Assembly: GCF_009764265.1 (NCBI RefSeq)
Contig: NZ_RWIR01000077.1
Span: forward strand, 1 to 64,000
Source of the DNA: Pseudomonas sp. PB101
GTDB lineage: Bacteria; Pseudomonadota; Gammaproteobacteria; Pseudomonadales; Pseudomonadaceae
DNA length: 64,000 nucleotides
Reading direction: 5' to 3'
The notes below the pieces were generated by a model. It did no database searches, had not been told where the DNA came from, and saw only the letters and a program-made list of their open reading frames with translations. Of this stretch, positions 24,919-34,534 are shown in pieces; the first letter of the stretch is position 1, and each line of letters opens with the position of its first letter. Position numbers and translations under genes: made by a program.

Positions 24919-25662
24919 ATGGCTCAGCAGGGCAGTGGTTATCAGGCTCGCTATAAACGCATTCTACTCAAGCTCAGCGGCGAGGCCCTGATGGGCTCGG
25001 AAGAGTTCGGGATCGATCCGAAAGTTCTGGATCGCATGGCATTGGAAGTTGGCCAACTGGTCGGCATCGGTGTTCAGGTCGGTCTGGTCATCGGTGGTGG
25101 CAACCTGTTCCGCGGTGAAGCGCTGAGCAAGGCTGGCATGGATCGGGTCACCGGCGACCACATGGGCATGCTGGCCACTGTGATGAACGCCCTGGCCATG
25201 CGCGACGCCCTTGAGCGCGCCAACATCTCGGCCATCGTGATGTCCGCTATTTCCATGGTCGGCGTGACCGATCACTATGATCGCCGCAAGGCCATGCGTC
25301 ACTTGAACTCCAAGGACGTGGTGATTTTCGCGGCCGGTACCGGCAACCCGTTCTTTACCACGGATTCGGCTGCCTGCCTGCGTGCCATCGAAATCGATGC
25401 CGATGTCGTGCTCAAGGCGACCAAGGTCGATGGCGTCTACACCGCCGACCCGTTCAAAGACCCGCATGCCGAGAAGTTCGATCATCTGACCTACGATGAA
25501 GTGCTGGATCGCAAGCTGGGCGTGATGGATCTGACGGCCATTTGCCTGTGCCGCGACCACAAGATGCCACTACGCGTGTTTAACATGAACAAGCCCGGCG
25601 CCCTGCTGAACATCGTACATGGCGGCGCTGAAGGAACCCTGATCGAGGAAGGCCAACAATGA
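24919..25662 (+). CDS. pyrH: UMP kinase
   Basis: A 247-residue hexameric amino-acid-kinase-fold enzyme that phosphorylates UMP to UDP. Motifs include KLSGEALMG near the start (ATP site), IGGGNLFRG, DHMGMLATVMNALA and GTGNPFFTTDSAA (UMP site). CAGGAGAG lies before the ATG. It overlaps frr by four bases (ATGA), giving the classical pyrH-frr coupling. Confidence 0.98.
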   Translation: MAQQGSGYQARYKRILLKLSGEALMGSEEFGIDPKVLDRMALEVGQLVGIGVQVGLVIGGGNLFRGEALSKAGMDRVTGDHMGMLATVMNALAMRDALERANISAIVMSAISMVGVTDHYDRRKAMRHLNSKDVVIFAAGTGNPFFTTDSAACLRAIEIDADVVLKATKVDGVYTADPFKDPHAEKFDHLTYDEVLDRKLGVMDLTAICLCRDHKMPLRVFNMNKPGALLNIVHGGAEGTLIEEGQQ

Positions 25663-26216
25663 TCAACGAAATCAAGAAAGACGCTCAAGAGCGCATGCAG
25701 AAGTCCGTGGAATCGCTGACGCACAACTTCGGCCGCATTCGTACCGGCCAGGCGCACCCGAGCATCCTGGAAGGCGTGATGGTGCCGTACTACGGTTCCG
25801 ACACCCCGATCAAGCAAGTCGCCAACATCACCGTCAAGGACGCCCGTACCCTGCAAGTCGTGGCTTTCGAGCGCAACATGCTGGGTGCCGTCGACAAGGC
25901 GATCGGCAGTGCGGGTCTGAACCTGAACCCGACCAACCTCGGCGAACTGTTGTTGATCTCCATGCCTGCCCTGACCGAAGAAACCCGCAAGGGCTTCACC
26001 AAGCAGGCGCGTGACGTCGCAGAAGACGCCCGTGTTGCCGTGCGCAACATCCGTCGTGACGCCAACAGCCAGCTCAAGGATCTGGTCAAGGAAAAAGAGA
26101 TCAGCGAAGACGAAGAGCGTCGTGCGACTGGCGAGATCGACGATCTGACCAAGAAGTTCGTGGCTCAAATCGACGCGAACCTGGCGCAGAAAGAAAAAGA
26201 CCTGATGGCCGTATAA
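25659..26216 (+). CDS. frr: Ribosome recycling factor
   Basis: A 185-residue tRNA-mimic protein that splits post-termination ribosomes with EF-G. It has the expected start MINEIKKDAQERMQKSVESL, the hinge FGRIRTGQAHPSIL and the coiled domain ending SEDEERRATGEIDDLTKKF. Length is exactly as in relatives. It overlaps pyrH by four bases, and uppS follows after 14 bases. Confidence 0.98.
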   Translation: MINEIKKDAQERMQKSVESLTHNFGRIRTGQAHPSILEGVMVPYYGSDTPIKQVANITVKDARTLQVVAFERNMLGAVDKAIGSAGLNLNPTNLGELLLISMPALTEETRKGFTKQARDVAEDARVAVRNIRRDANSQLKDLVKEKEISEDEERRATGEIDDLTKKFVAQIDANLAQKEKDLMAV

Positions 26217-26230
26217 GGGTCGAGTTTTTA

Positions 26231-26986
26231 ATGGACAAGACCAAGCAGACTGCACCGTCCGCGGTGCCGCGCCATGTCGCGATCATCATGGATGGGAACA
26301 ATCGCTGGGCGAAAAAACGCTTTATGCCGGGTGTCGCCGGGCATAAAGCGGGCGTGGATGCGGTGCGTGCGGTCATTGAGGTCTGTGCCGAGGCCAAGGT
26401 CGAGGTGCTGACCCTGTTCGCCTTTTCCAGCGAGAACTGGCAACGTCCGGCCGATGAGGTCAGTGCCTTGATGGACCTGTTCTTCAAGGCACTGCGTCGT
26501 GAGGCCAAGCGCCTCAACGACAACAACATCAGCCTGCGCATCATTGGTGACCGCTCGCGGTTTCATCCCGAGTTGCAGGCCGCCATGCGCGAAGCCGAGG
26601 CCATGACGGCCGGTGCCAATCGTTTTGTCCTGCAGATCGCCGCCAACTACGGCGGTCAGTGGGATATCGCACAAGCGGCGCAACGTCTGGCCCGGGAAGT
26701 CCAGGCCGGACACCTGCGTCCGGAAGACATCACGCCTGATCTGCTGCAGACCTGCCTGGCCACGGGCGACCTGCCGTTGCCGGACCTGTGTATCCGTACC
26801 GGTGGCGAGCACCGCATCAGCAACTTCCTGCTCTGGCAACTGGCTTATGCCGAGTTGTACTTCTCCGACCTGTTCTGGCCGGACTTCAAACACGATGCCA
26901 TGCGCAATGCGCTGGCCGATTACGCTTCCCGCCAGCGCCGCTTCGGTAAAACGAGCGAGCAGGTCGAGGCTGGAGCCCGGGTTTAA
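26231..26986 (+). CDS. uppS: Undecaprenyl diphosphate synthase
   Basis: A 251-residue cis-prenyltransferase that makes the C55 lipid carrier precursor for peptidoglycan and O-antigen. HVAIIMDGNNRWAKKR (15-30) carries the catalytic Asp21, FAFSSENWQRP is also characteristic, and the C-terminal RTGGEHRISNFLLWQLAYAE binds the diphosphate. The stop codon overlaps the start of cdsA (TAATG). Confidence 0.97.
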   Translation: MDKTKQTAPSAVPRHVAIIMDGNNRWAKKRFMPGVAGHKAGVDAVRAVIEVCAEAKVEVLTLFAFSSENWQRPADEVSALMDLFFKALRREAKRLNDNNISLRIIGDRSRFHPELQAAMREAEAMTAGANRFVLQIAANYGGQWDIAQAAQRLAREVQAGHLRPEDITPDLLQTCLATGDLPLPDLCIRTGGEHRISNFLLWQLAYAELYFSDLFWPDFKHDAMRNALADYASRQRRFGKTSEQVEAGARV

Positions 26987-27792
26987 TGCTTAAACAACGA
27001 ATCATCACTGCACTGATCCTGCTGCCGATTGCCCTGTGCGGGTTTTTCCTGCTTGAAGGTTCCGGGTTTGCACTGTTCATCGGGCTGGTAGTCACCCTGG
27101 GTGCCTGGGAGTGGGCGCGTCTGGCAGGTTTCACCGGTCAGGCCTTTCGCGTCGGCTACGCCGCTGTGGTCGCCTTGATGCTGTTCGTCATGTACATCCT
27201 GCCCGGCCTCGCACCGTGGGTCTTGGGCGCTTCGGTGCTGTGGTGGGCGGTGGCGACGTATCTGGTGCTGACCTATCCGCGCTCGAGCGAGCGTTGGTCC
27301 AGTGCCGCGACCAAGCTGGTGATCGGCCTGTTGATTCTCCTGCCGGCCTGGCAGGGTCTGGTGCAGATCAAGCAGTATCCGCTGGGTAACTGGCTGATCA
27401 TGGCGGTGATGGTACTGGTCTGGGGTGCCGATATCGGCGCCTATTTCTCCGGTCGTGCTTTCGGCAAGCGCAAGCTTGCACCGCAGGTCAGTCCGGGTAA
27501 AAGCTGGGAAGGCGTATACGGTGGTCTGGCGCTGAGCCTGGTCATTACCACGGTCGTTGCCTTTGTACGCGACTGGACGGTGGCCGAGTTGTTCAAGGGG
27601 CTGATCTGCGCTGCGCTGATCGTGTTCATTTCCGTGGTGGGCGACCTCACTGAGAGCATGTTCAAGCGTCAGTCCGGGATCAAGGACAGCAGTAATCTGC
27701 TTCCCGGTCACGGTGGTGTGCTGGATCGTATCGACAGCCTGACGGCAGCGATTCCGGTATTTGCCGTGCTGTTGTGGATGGCGGCCCCATGA
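26986..27792 (+). CDS. cdsA: Phosphatidate cytidylyltransferase
   Basis: A 268-residue inner-membrane enzyme that makes CDP-diacylglycerol from phosphatidate and CTP. There are about eight hydrophobic segments. The C-terminal family signature is clear: GDLTESMFKRQSGIKDSSN and LLPGHGGVLDRIDSL, with WGADIGAYFSGRAFGKRKLA before it. It overlaps both uppS (TAATG) and dxr (ATGA), so it is part of one compact operon. Confidence 0.97.
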   Translation: MLKQRIITALILLPIALCGFFLLEGSGFALFIGLVVTLGAWEWARLAGFTGQAFRVGYAAVVALMLFVMYILPGLAPWVLGASVLWWAVATYLVLTYPRSSERWSSAATKLVIGLLILLPAWQGLVQIKQYPLGNWLIMAVMVLVWGADIGAYFSGRAFGKRKLAPQVSPGKSWEGVYGGLALSLVITTVVAFVRDWTVAELFKGLICAALIVFISVVGDLTESMFKRQSGIKDSSNLLPGHGGVLDRIDSLTAAIPVFAVLLWMAAP

Positions 27793-28979
27793 GCCGCCCG
27801 CAACAGATTACCGTTCTGGGTGCGACCGGCTCGATTGGCCTGAGTACGCTCGACGTCATCGCCCGCCATCCTGATCGTTATCAGGTCTTTGCCTTGAGCG
27901 GCTTCACTCGCTTGAGTGAGTTGCTGGCATTGTGCGTGCGCCATGTCCCGCGGTTCGCTGTCGTGCCGCAGATCACTGCTGCCCGCACCTTGCAGGATGA
28001 TCTGCGTGCGGCGGGTCTTTCGACTCGTGTTCTGGTGGGTGAGGACGGTTTGTGCCAGGTCGCTGCCGATCCGGAAGTCGATACGGTCATGGCGGCCATC
28101 GTCGGTGCGGCGGGATTGCGCCCGACGCTGGCGGCGGTCGAGGCTGGCAAAAAGATCCTCCTGGCCAACAAGGAAGCGCTGGTGATGTCCGGCGCGCTGT
28201 TCATGCAGGCGGTGCGCAAAAGCGGTTCGGTGCTGCTGCCGATCGATAGCGAGCACAACGCGATTTTCCAGTGTATGCCGAACGATTATGCCCGTGGTCT
28301 CGGGGCGGTCGGCGTACGGCGGATTTTGCTGACGGCTTCCGGCGGCCCGTTCCGTCAGACGCCCTTGGCTGAGCTGGCGGATGTTTCACCTGATCAGGCG
28401 TGCGCACATCCGAACTGGTCCATGGGGCGAAAAATCTCCGTAGACTCGGCCAGCATGATGAACAAGGGGCTTGAGCTGATCGAAGCCTGCTGGCTGTTCG
28501 ATGCCAGGCCTTCGCAGGTCGAGGTGGTGATTCACCCGCAAAGCGTGATCCATTCGCTGGTCGACTATGTCGATGGTTCCGTGCTGGCACAGCTGGGTAA
28601 TCCGGACATGCGCACCCCCATCGCCAATGCCCTGGCCTGGCCGGAGCGGATCGACTCGGGTGTGGCGCCGCTGGATCTGTTCGCCATTGCGCGACTGGAC
28701 TTCCAGGCGCCCGATGAAGAGCGTTTCCCGTGCCTGCGTCTGGCCCGTCAGGCGGCCGAGGCGGGTAACAGTGCGCCGGCGATGCTCAATGCGGCAAACG
28801 AAGTAGCGGTGGCGGCATTTCTCGACGAACGGGTTCGTTACCCGGAAATCGCGAGTATCATCGAGGAAGTACTGAGTCTGGAGCCCGTAGTGGCGGTGGA
28901 TGATCTCGAGGCAGTGTTCACGGCGGACGCGAAGGCGCGATTGCTCGCCGGACAATGGTTGAGCCGTCACGGGCGGTAA
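27789..28979 (+). CDS. dxr: 1-deoxy-D-xylulose 5-phosphate reductoisomerase
   Basis: A 396-residue MEP-pathway enzyme that converts DXP to MEP with NADPH. The N-terminal nucleotide site is VLGATGSIGLSTLDV, and the active-site blocks are ANKEALVMSG, DSEHNAIFQ and SASMMNKGLELIEA. The start at 27789 overlaps the cdsA stop (ATGA). Other MEP genes in the window are ispD and ispF. Confidence 0.97.
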   Translation: MSRPQQITVLGATGSIGLSTLDVIARHPDRYQVFALSGFTRLSELLALCVRHVPRFAVVPQITAARTLQDDLRAAGLSTRVLVGEDGLCQVAADPEVDTVMAAIVGAAGLRPTLAAVEAGKKILLANKEALVMSGALFMQAVRKSGSVLLPIDSEHNAIFQCMPNDYARGLGAVGVRRILLTASGGPFRQTPLAELADVSPDQACAHPNWSMGRKISVDSASMMNKGLELIEACWLFDARPSQVEVVIHPQSVIHSLVDYVDGSVLAQLGNPDMRTPIANALAWPERIDSGVAPLDLFAIARLDFQAPDEERFPCLRLARQAAEAGNSAPAMLNAANEVAVAAFLDERVRYPEIASIIEEVLSLEPVVAVDDLEAVFTADAKARLLAGQWLSRHGR

Positions 28980-29017
28980 ATGCCTGGCAGCGGCGGATAG
29001 GATTGCGGAGAAAGTAG

Positions 29018-30370
29018 ATGAGCGCGCTCTATATGATTGTCGGCACCCTGGTCGCTCTGGGTGTGCTGGTTACCTTCCACGAGTTCGGCCATTTCTGGGT
29101 CGCGCGTCGCTGTGGGGTCAAGGTGCTGCGCTTCTCCGTAGGCTTCGGCATGCCTTTGTTGCGCTGGCACGACAAGCAAGGCACTGAATTTGTCGTTGCC
29201 GCCATTCCGTTGGGCGGCTACGTGAAAATGCTCGACGAGCGCGAAGGTGAAGTACCGCTCGATCAGGTCGATCAATCCTTCAATCGCAAATCCGTTCGTC
29301 AGCGCATTGCCATCGTAGCGGCAGGGCCGATTGCCAACTTCCTGCTGGCATTGGTGTTCTTCTGGGCATTGGCGATGCTCGGCAGCGAGCAGGTGCGGCC
29401 GGTCATCGGAGCTGTCGAGTCCGGCAGCATCGCGGCCAAGGCGGGTTTGAGCCCCGGTCAGGAAATCGTCGCCATCGATGGCGAGGCGACCACTGGCTGG
29501 GCGGCCGTGAATCTGCAGTTGGTTCGCCGCCTGGGTGAAAGCGGTTCGTTGCAGATAATGGTTCGCGAGCAGGGCTCCACAGCCGATTCACCTCGTGAAC
29601 TTGCGCTGGATAAATGGCTCAAAGGGGCTGACGAGCCCGACCCGATTCATTCGCTGGGGATTCGCCCGTGGCGTCCGGCATTGCCGCCGGTCCTGGCCGA
29701 GCTCGATCCGAAAGGCCCGGCCCAGGCTGCCGGCCTGAAGACCGGTGACCGCTTGCTGGCGCTCGATGGTCGTACGCTGGATGACTGGCAGCAGGTCGTC
29801 GATACCGTGCGTATGCATCCTGATACCAAAATCATGCTGCGGGTCGAGCGTGACGGTGCTCAAATCGACGTCCCGGTGACGCTCGCCGCCCGCGGCGAGA
29901 GCAAGTCACCCAGCGGCTACCTGGGGGCAGGGGTGAAGGCGGTGGATTGGCCGCCGGAGATGATCCGCGAGGTCAGTTACGGTCCATTGGCAGCGATTGG
30001 CGAGGGGGCTCGACGCACCTGGACCATGAGCGTCCTGACCCTCGATTCGCTGAAGAAAATGTTGTTCGGCGAGCTCTCGGTAAAAAACTTGAGTGGACCG
30101 ATAACCATTGCTAAAGTGGCGGGCGCTTCGGCCCAGTCGGGTGTTGCTGATTTCCTGAATTTCCTTGCTTATCTGAGTATTAGCCTGGGAGTTCTGAATT
30201 TGCTGCCCATTCCTGTGCTGGATGGGGGGCATTTGTTGTTTTATCTGATCGAGTGGGCGCGTGGTCGTCCCTTGTCGGATCGGGTGCAAGGTTGGGGGAT
30301 ACAGATCGGCATCAGTTTGGTGATCGGAGTGATGTTGCTTGCTTTGGTCAATGATCTGGGTCGTCTGTAA
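29018..30370 (+). CDS. rseP: Site-2 protease RseP
   Basis: A 450-residue intramembrane zinc metalloprotease that makes the second cut of the anti-sigma factor (MucA/RseA), releasing AlgU/RpoE. The HEFGH active site (His21, Glu22, His25) is in the first membrane helix. Two periplasmic PDZ domains follow (about 105-200 and 205-310), and the third zinc ligand is in NLLPIPVLDGGHLLFY near the C terminus. GGAGAAAG precedes the ATG. It sits between dxr and bamA as in other gamma-proteobacteria. Confidence 0.96.
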   Translation: MSALYMIVGTLVALGVLVTFHEFGHFWVARRCGVKVLRFSVGFGMPLLRWHDKQGTEFVVAAIPLGGYVKMLDEREGEVPLDQVDQSFNRKSVRQRIAIVAAGPIANFLLALVFFWALAMLGSEQVRPVIGAVESGSIAAKAGLSPGQEIVAIDGEATTGWAAVNLQLVRRLGESGSLQIMVREQGSTADSPRELALDKWLKGADEPDPIHSLGIRPWRPALPPVLAELDPKGPAQAAGLKTGDRLLALDGRTLDDWQQVVDTVRMHPDTKIMLRVERDGAQIDVPVTLAARGESKSPSGYLGAGVKAVDWPPEMIREVSYGPLAAIGEGARRTWTMSVLTLDSLKKMLFGELSVKNLSGPITIAKVAGASAQSGVADFLNFLAYLSISLGVLNLLPIPVLDGGHLLFYLIEWARGRPLSDRVQGWGIQIGISLVIGVMLLALVNDLGRL

Positions 30371-30388
30371 CGTCGCTGAATTGCGAAT

Positions 30389-30414
30389 CTGCCGCATTTT
30401 GCGGCAGTTTGTTT
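30389..30414 (+). terminator. Terminator-like hairpin between rseP and bamA
   Basis: CTGCCGCA-TTT-TGCGGCAG followed by TTTGTTT. It would attenuate read-through into bamA. Confidence 0.65.
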
Positions 30415-30442
30415 ATTGCCAGTTGGAATAAGAAAGGACTTC

Positions 30443-32818
30443 ATGAAACGTCTGCTGCTAACTGCGGTTCTCACCGTATTGATGATCGCCGAAGTTCACG
30501 CCGAGTCCTTCACTATCTCTGATATTCGCGTCAATGGCCTCCAGCGGGTCTCCGCGGGTAGCGTCTTTGGTGCTTTGCCGTTGAACGTCGGTGAACAGGC
30601 GGATGATCGTCGCCTGGTGGAATCCACTCGTGCGTTGTTCAAAACCGGTTTCTTTCAAGATATCCAGCTGGGCCGCGATGGCAACGTCCTGGTCATCACG
30701 GTAGTCGAGCGTCCGTCGGTCGCCAGTATCGAGATCGAAGGCAACAAGGCGATCTCTACCGAAGACCTGATGAAAGGCCTCAAGCAATCCGGTCTGGCCG
30801 AAGGCGAGATCTTCCAGCGTGCGACCCTTGAAGGTGTGCGTAACGAACTGCAGCGCCAGTACGTCGCCCAGGGTCGCTACTCGGCTACCGTCGATACCGA
30901 AGTGGTGCCGCAGCCGCGTAACCGCGTTGGCCTGAAGGTCAACATCAACGAAGGTACCGTTGCCGCCATCCAGCACATCAACGTGGTGGGCAACACGGTC
31001 TTCCCCGATGAAGACCTGATCGACCTGTTCGAACTCAAGACCACCAACTGGTTGTCGTTCTTCAAGAACGACGACAAGTATGCCCGTGAAAAACTCTCCG
31101 GTGACCTGGAGCGCCTGCGTTCCTACTACCTGGACCGTGGCTATATCAACATGGATATCGCTTCGACCCAGGTGTCCATCACGCCGGACAAGAAACACGT
31201 CTACATCACCGTCAACGTCAACGAAGGCGAGAAGTACACCGTTCGTGACGTCAAGCTCAGCGGCGACCTGAAAGTCCCTGAAGACCAGGTCAAGTCCCTG
31301 CTGCTGGTGCAAAAAGGCCAGGTGTTCTCGCGCAAGCTGATGACCACCACCTCCGAGCTGATCACCCGTCGCCTGGGTAACGAAGGTTATACCTTCGCCA
31401 ACGTCAACGGCGTGCCTCAACCGCACGATGAAGATCACACCGTAGACATCCTGTTCGCGGTCGATCCGGGCAAGCGTGCCTACGTGAACCGCATCAACTT
31501 CCGTGGCAACACCAAGTCCGAAGACGAAGTGCTGCGTCGTGAAATGCGTCAGATGGAAGGCGGCTGGGCTTCGACCTACCTGATCGATCAATCCAAGACC
31601 CGTCTGGAGCGTCTGGGCTTCTTCAAGGAAGTCAACGTCGAGACCCCGGCCGTACCGGGTGTCGATGACCAGGTGGACGTCAACTACAGCGTTGAAGAAC
31701 AAGCCTCCGGTTCGATTACCGCCAGCGTCGGTTTCGCCCAGAGCGCCGGCCTGATCCTCGGTGGTTCGATCACTCAGAACAACTTCCTGGGTACCGGTAA
31801 CAAGGTCAGCGTCGGCTTGACCAAAAGTGAATACCAGAGCCGCTACAACTTCGGTTATGTCGACCCCTACTGGACTGCCGACGGTGTGAGCCTGGGTTAC
31901 AACGCTTTCTATCGCACCACCGACTATGACGACCTCGATGTCGACGTGGCGAGCTATGCCGTGGACAGCCTGGGTGCTGGCGTGAGCGTCGGCTACCCGA
32001 TCAGCGAGACTTCGCGTCTGACCTTTGGCCTGACCGCGCAGCAGGATGAGATCAAGACGGGTGTATACACCGTTGACGAGATTTTCGACTTCGTTAACAA
32101 GGAAGGCGACAAGTACCTGAACTTCAAGGCTTCGGCCGGTTGGTCCGAGTCCACCCTGAACAAGGGCGTGCTTGCTACCCGTGGTCACTCCCAGAGCCTG
32201 GTGCTGGAATCCACGATTCCAGGCAGCGACCTGTCGTTCTTCAAGCTCGACTACCGTGGCCAGTTGTTCCAGCCATTGAGCGAGAACTACACCATGCGTC
32301 TGCACACCGAGCTGGGTTATGGCGATGGCTACGGTTCGACCGACGGTTTGCCTTTCTATGAAAACTACTATGCTGGTGGTTTCAACTCGGTACGCGGCTT
32401 CAAGGACAGCACCCTGGGTCCTCGCAGTACGCCAAGTACCGGCAAGAACCCTGGTACAGCGACAGACCCCGACCAGGATCCGCTGCCGTTCGGTGGCAAC
32501 GTCCTGATCCAGGGCGGTGTGGAGGTTCTCTTCCCTCTGCCGTTCGTCAAGGATCAACGCTCCCTGCGTACCTCGGTATTCTGGGATGTGGGTAACGTGT
32601 TCGATTCCTCGTGCTCGGATACCACAAACGCTGATGGCACGAAGTCCAACACCAAGTGCAACGACATTAGCCTGAGCAACATGGCCAGTTCTGTTGGTGT
32701 GGGTGTGACCTGGGTCACCGCACTGGGTCCTTTGAGTTTCGCATTGGCCATGCCGGTCAAGAAACCGGATGACGCCGAAACTCAAGTGTTCCAATTTTCC
32801 CTCGGCCAGACGTTCTAA
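30443..32818 (+). CDS. bamA: Outer-membrane protein assembly factor BamA
   Basis: A 791-residue Omp85 protein. The signal peptide MKRLLLTAVLTVLMIAEVHA is followed by five POTRA domains (about 22-420) and a 16-strand barrel. The barrel has the L6 motif FNSVRGFKDS and a C-terminal FSLGQTF ending in Phe, the signal recognised by the Bam complex itself. The start at 30443 has AAAGGA upstream. It is followed by skp, its periplasmic chaperone partner. Confidence 0.97.
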   Translation: MKRLLLTAVLTVLMIAEVHAESFTISDIRVNGLQRVSAGSVFGALPLNVGEQADDRRLVESTRALFKTGFFQDIQLGRDGNVLVITVVERPSVASIEIEGNKAISTEDLMKGLKQSGLAEGEIFQRATLEGVRNELQRQYVAQGRYSATVDTEVVPQPRNRVGLKVNINEGTVAAIQHINVVGNTVFPDEDLIDLFELKTTNWLSFFKNDDKYAREKLSGDLERLRSYYLDRGYINMDIASTQVSITPDKKHVYITVNVNEGEKYTVRDVKLSGDLKVPEDQVKSLLLVQKGQVFSRKLMTTTSELITRRLGNEGYTFANVNGVPQPHDEDHTVDILFAVDPGKRAYVNRINFRGNTKSEDEVLRREMRQMEGGWASTYLIDQSKTRLERLGFFKEVNVETPAVPGVDDQVDVNYSVEEQASGSITASVGFAQSAGLILGGSITQNNFLGTGNKVSVGLTKSEYQSRYNFGYVDPYWTADGVSLGYNAFYRTTDYDDLDVDVASYAVDSLGAGVSVGYPISETSRLTFGLTAQQDEIKTGVYTVDEIFDFVNKEGDKYLNFKASAGWSESTLNKGVLATRGHSQSLVLESTIPGSDLSFFKLDYRGQLFQPLSENYTMRLHTELGYGDGYGSTDGLPFYENYYAGGFNSVRGFKDSTLGPRSTPSTGKNPGTATDPDQDPLPFGGNVLIQGGVEVLFPLPFVKDQRSLRTSVFWDVGNVFDSSCSDTTNADGTKSNTKCNDISLSNMASSVGVGVTWVTALGPLSFALAMPVKKPDDAETQVFQFSLGQTF

Positions 32819-32863
32819 GCGTCTGACCCAAGATAATGACAATGAATTTTGTAGGAGTGCATC

Positions 32864-33367
32864 GTGCGTAAGTTGACTCAATTGGTTCTCCTGGCCAGCG
32901 TACTGGTCGCTGGTCCGGCATTTGCCGACATGAAAATTGCAGTTCTGAACTATCAGATGGCTTTGCTGGAGTCCGACGCGGCCAAGAAATACGCCGTGGA
33001 TGCCGAAAAGAAATTCGGTCCTCAGCTGACCAAGCTCAAAACCCTGGAAAGCAGCGCCAAGGGCATTCAGGATCGTCTGATGGCCGGTGGCGACAAAATG
33101 CAGCAAGGCGAGCGCGAGCGTCTGGAGCTTGAATTCAAGCAAAAGGCCCGCGACTTCCAGTTCCAGTCCAAGGAACTGAACGAAGCCAAAGCCGTTGCCG
33201 ACCGTGAAATGCTGAAGCAGCTCAAGCCGAAACTGGACAGCGCTGTGGAAGAAGTCATCAAGAAAGGTGCTTTTGACCTGGTCTTCGAGCGTGGCGCAGT
33301 GATTGATGTCAAACCTCAGTACGACATCACTCGCCAGGTTATCGAGCGCATGAATCAGCTGAAGTAA
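32864..33367 (+). CDS. skp: Periplasmic chaperone Skp (OmpH)
   Basis: A 167-residue protein starting at a GTG preceded by TAGGAG. A Sec signal peptide (MRKLTQLVLLASVLVAGPAF, cleavage after AFA) leads to a long coiled-coil hairpin rich in Lys, Glu and Gln (about residues 45-130). That is the tentacle structure of Skp trimers that hold unfolded outer-membrane proteins. It lies 45 bases after bamA and 3 bases before lpxD. Confidence 0.95.
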   Translation: MRKLTQLVLLASVLVAGPAFADMKIAVLNYQMALLESDAAKKYAVDAEKKFGPQLTKLKTLESSAKGIQDRLMAGGDKMQQGERERLELEFKQKARDFQFQSKELNEAKAVADREMLKQLKPKLDSAVEEVIKKGAFDLVFERGAVIDVKPQYDITRQVIERMNQLK

Positions 33368-33370
33368 TCC

Positions 33371-34426
33371 ATGACCGTGACCATTAAGCTCGGCCAGCTG
33401 GCCGAGTTCCTCGGCGCCACGCTACGTGGCGACCCCGAGAAAGCAATTACTGGGCTAGCCACCTTGCAGGAGGCTGGCCCAGCTCAGTTGAGCTTTCTTG
33501 CAAATCCCCAATACCGCAAGTACCTGGCAGGCAGTCAGGCTGCAGCCCTGTTGCTGAAGGCCGCTGACGCCGAAGGTCATGACGGGGATGTGCTGGTGGT
33601 GCCGGATCCGTATGCGGCTTATGCGCGTGTTTCGCACCTGTTCGATCCAAAACCCAAGGCTGCTGCCGGCATACACCCGACGGCAGTGATCGCGGCGGAT
33701 GCGGTAGTCGATCCTGCGGCGAGTATCGGCGCTTTTGTGGTGATCGAAAGCGGAGCACAGGTTGCAGCCGGTACGACTGTCGGCGCGCACTGCTTCATCG
33801 GCGCTCGCAGCGTGGTGGGTGAGGGTGGCTGGCTCGCGCCGCGGGTAACCCTGTATCACGACGTTCGTGTCGGCAAGCGGGTCGTCATTCAGTCCGGCGC
33901 GGTGCTCGGCGGCGAAGGCTTTGGCTTTGCCAACGAAAAGGGTATCTGGCAGAAAATCGCCCAGATCGGTGGTGTGCTGATCGGCGATGATGTGGAAATT
34001 GGCGTGAATACCGCTATTGACCGCGGTGCGTTGGCCGATACCATCATCGGCAATGGCGTGAAGCTCGATAACCAGATCCAGATTGCCCATAACGTTCAGG
34101 TCGGTGATCACACCGCCATGGCGGCCTGTGTCGGGATCTCCGGCAGCACCAGGATCGGCAAGCATTGCATGCTCGCCGGTGGCGTAGGCCTGGTGGGACA
34201 CATCGATATTTGCGACAACGTTTTCATCACCGGGATGACCATGGTGACCCACTCGATTACCGAGCCAGGCGCCTATTCTTCCGGTACGGCCATGCAGCCG
34301 GCAGCCGAGTGGCGCAAAAGCGCGGCACGCATTCGTCAGCTCGATGACATCGCGCGGCGCCTGCGCCAGCTGGAAAAGCAAGTAGGGGAAGTGACCCCTG
34401 ACGGTAATGCTTCATCAGATGGCTGA
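33371..34426 (+). CDS. lpxD: UDP-3-O-(3-hydroxyacyl)glucosamine N-acyltransferase
   Basis: A 351-residue trimeric enzyme, third step of lipid A synthesis. An N-terminal uridine-binding domain (1-100) precedes hexapeptide repeats of the left-handed beta-helix (100-300), with catalytic His240 in QIQIAHNVQVGD, and a C-terminal helix (RIRQLDDIARRLRQLEKQV). It begins 3 bases after skp. Confidence 0.97.
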   Translation: MTVTIKLGQLAEFLGATLRGDPEKAITGLATLQEAGPAQLSFLANPQYRKYLAGSQAAALLLKAADAEGHDGDVLVVPDPYAAYARVSHLFDPKPKAAAGIHPTAVIAADAVVDPAASIGAFVVIESGAQVAAGTTVGAHCFIGARSVVGEGGWLAPRVTLYHDVRVGKRVVIQSGAVLGGEGFGFANEKGIWQKIAQIGGVLIGDDVEIGVNTAIDRGALADTIIGNGVKLDNQIQIAHNVQVGDHTAMAACVGISGSTRIGKHCMLAGGVGLVGHIDICDNVFITGMTMVTHSITEPGAYSSGTAMQPAAEWRKSAARIRQLDDIARRLRQLEKQVGEVTPDGNASSDG

Positions 34427-34534
34427 TACCATTTCCATATCAAGTGCGCGCAGCCGCTAGACTGCGTCCCTGATTTGCTAGTGGAGCGTGCGCCAGTCGC
34501 GCGCCCCCAATCTTTACATAGGCTTCCCCCCGAA

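Noticed and set aside
29597..29623. AlgU/RpoE-like promoter GAACTT-N16-TCAAA inside rseP.
   Set aside because: It lies within coding sequence 800 bases before bamA with no nearby start; a chance match is likely.
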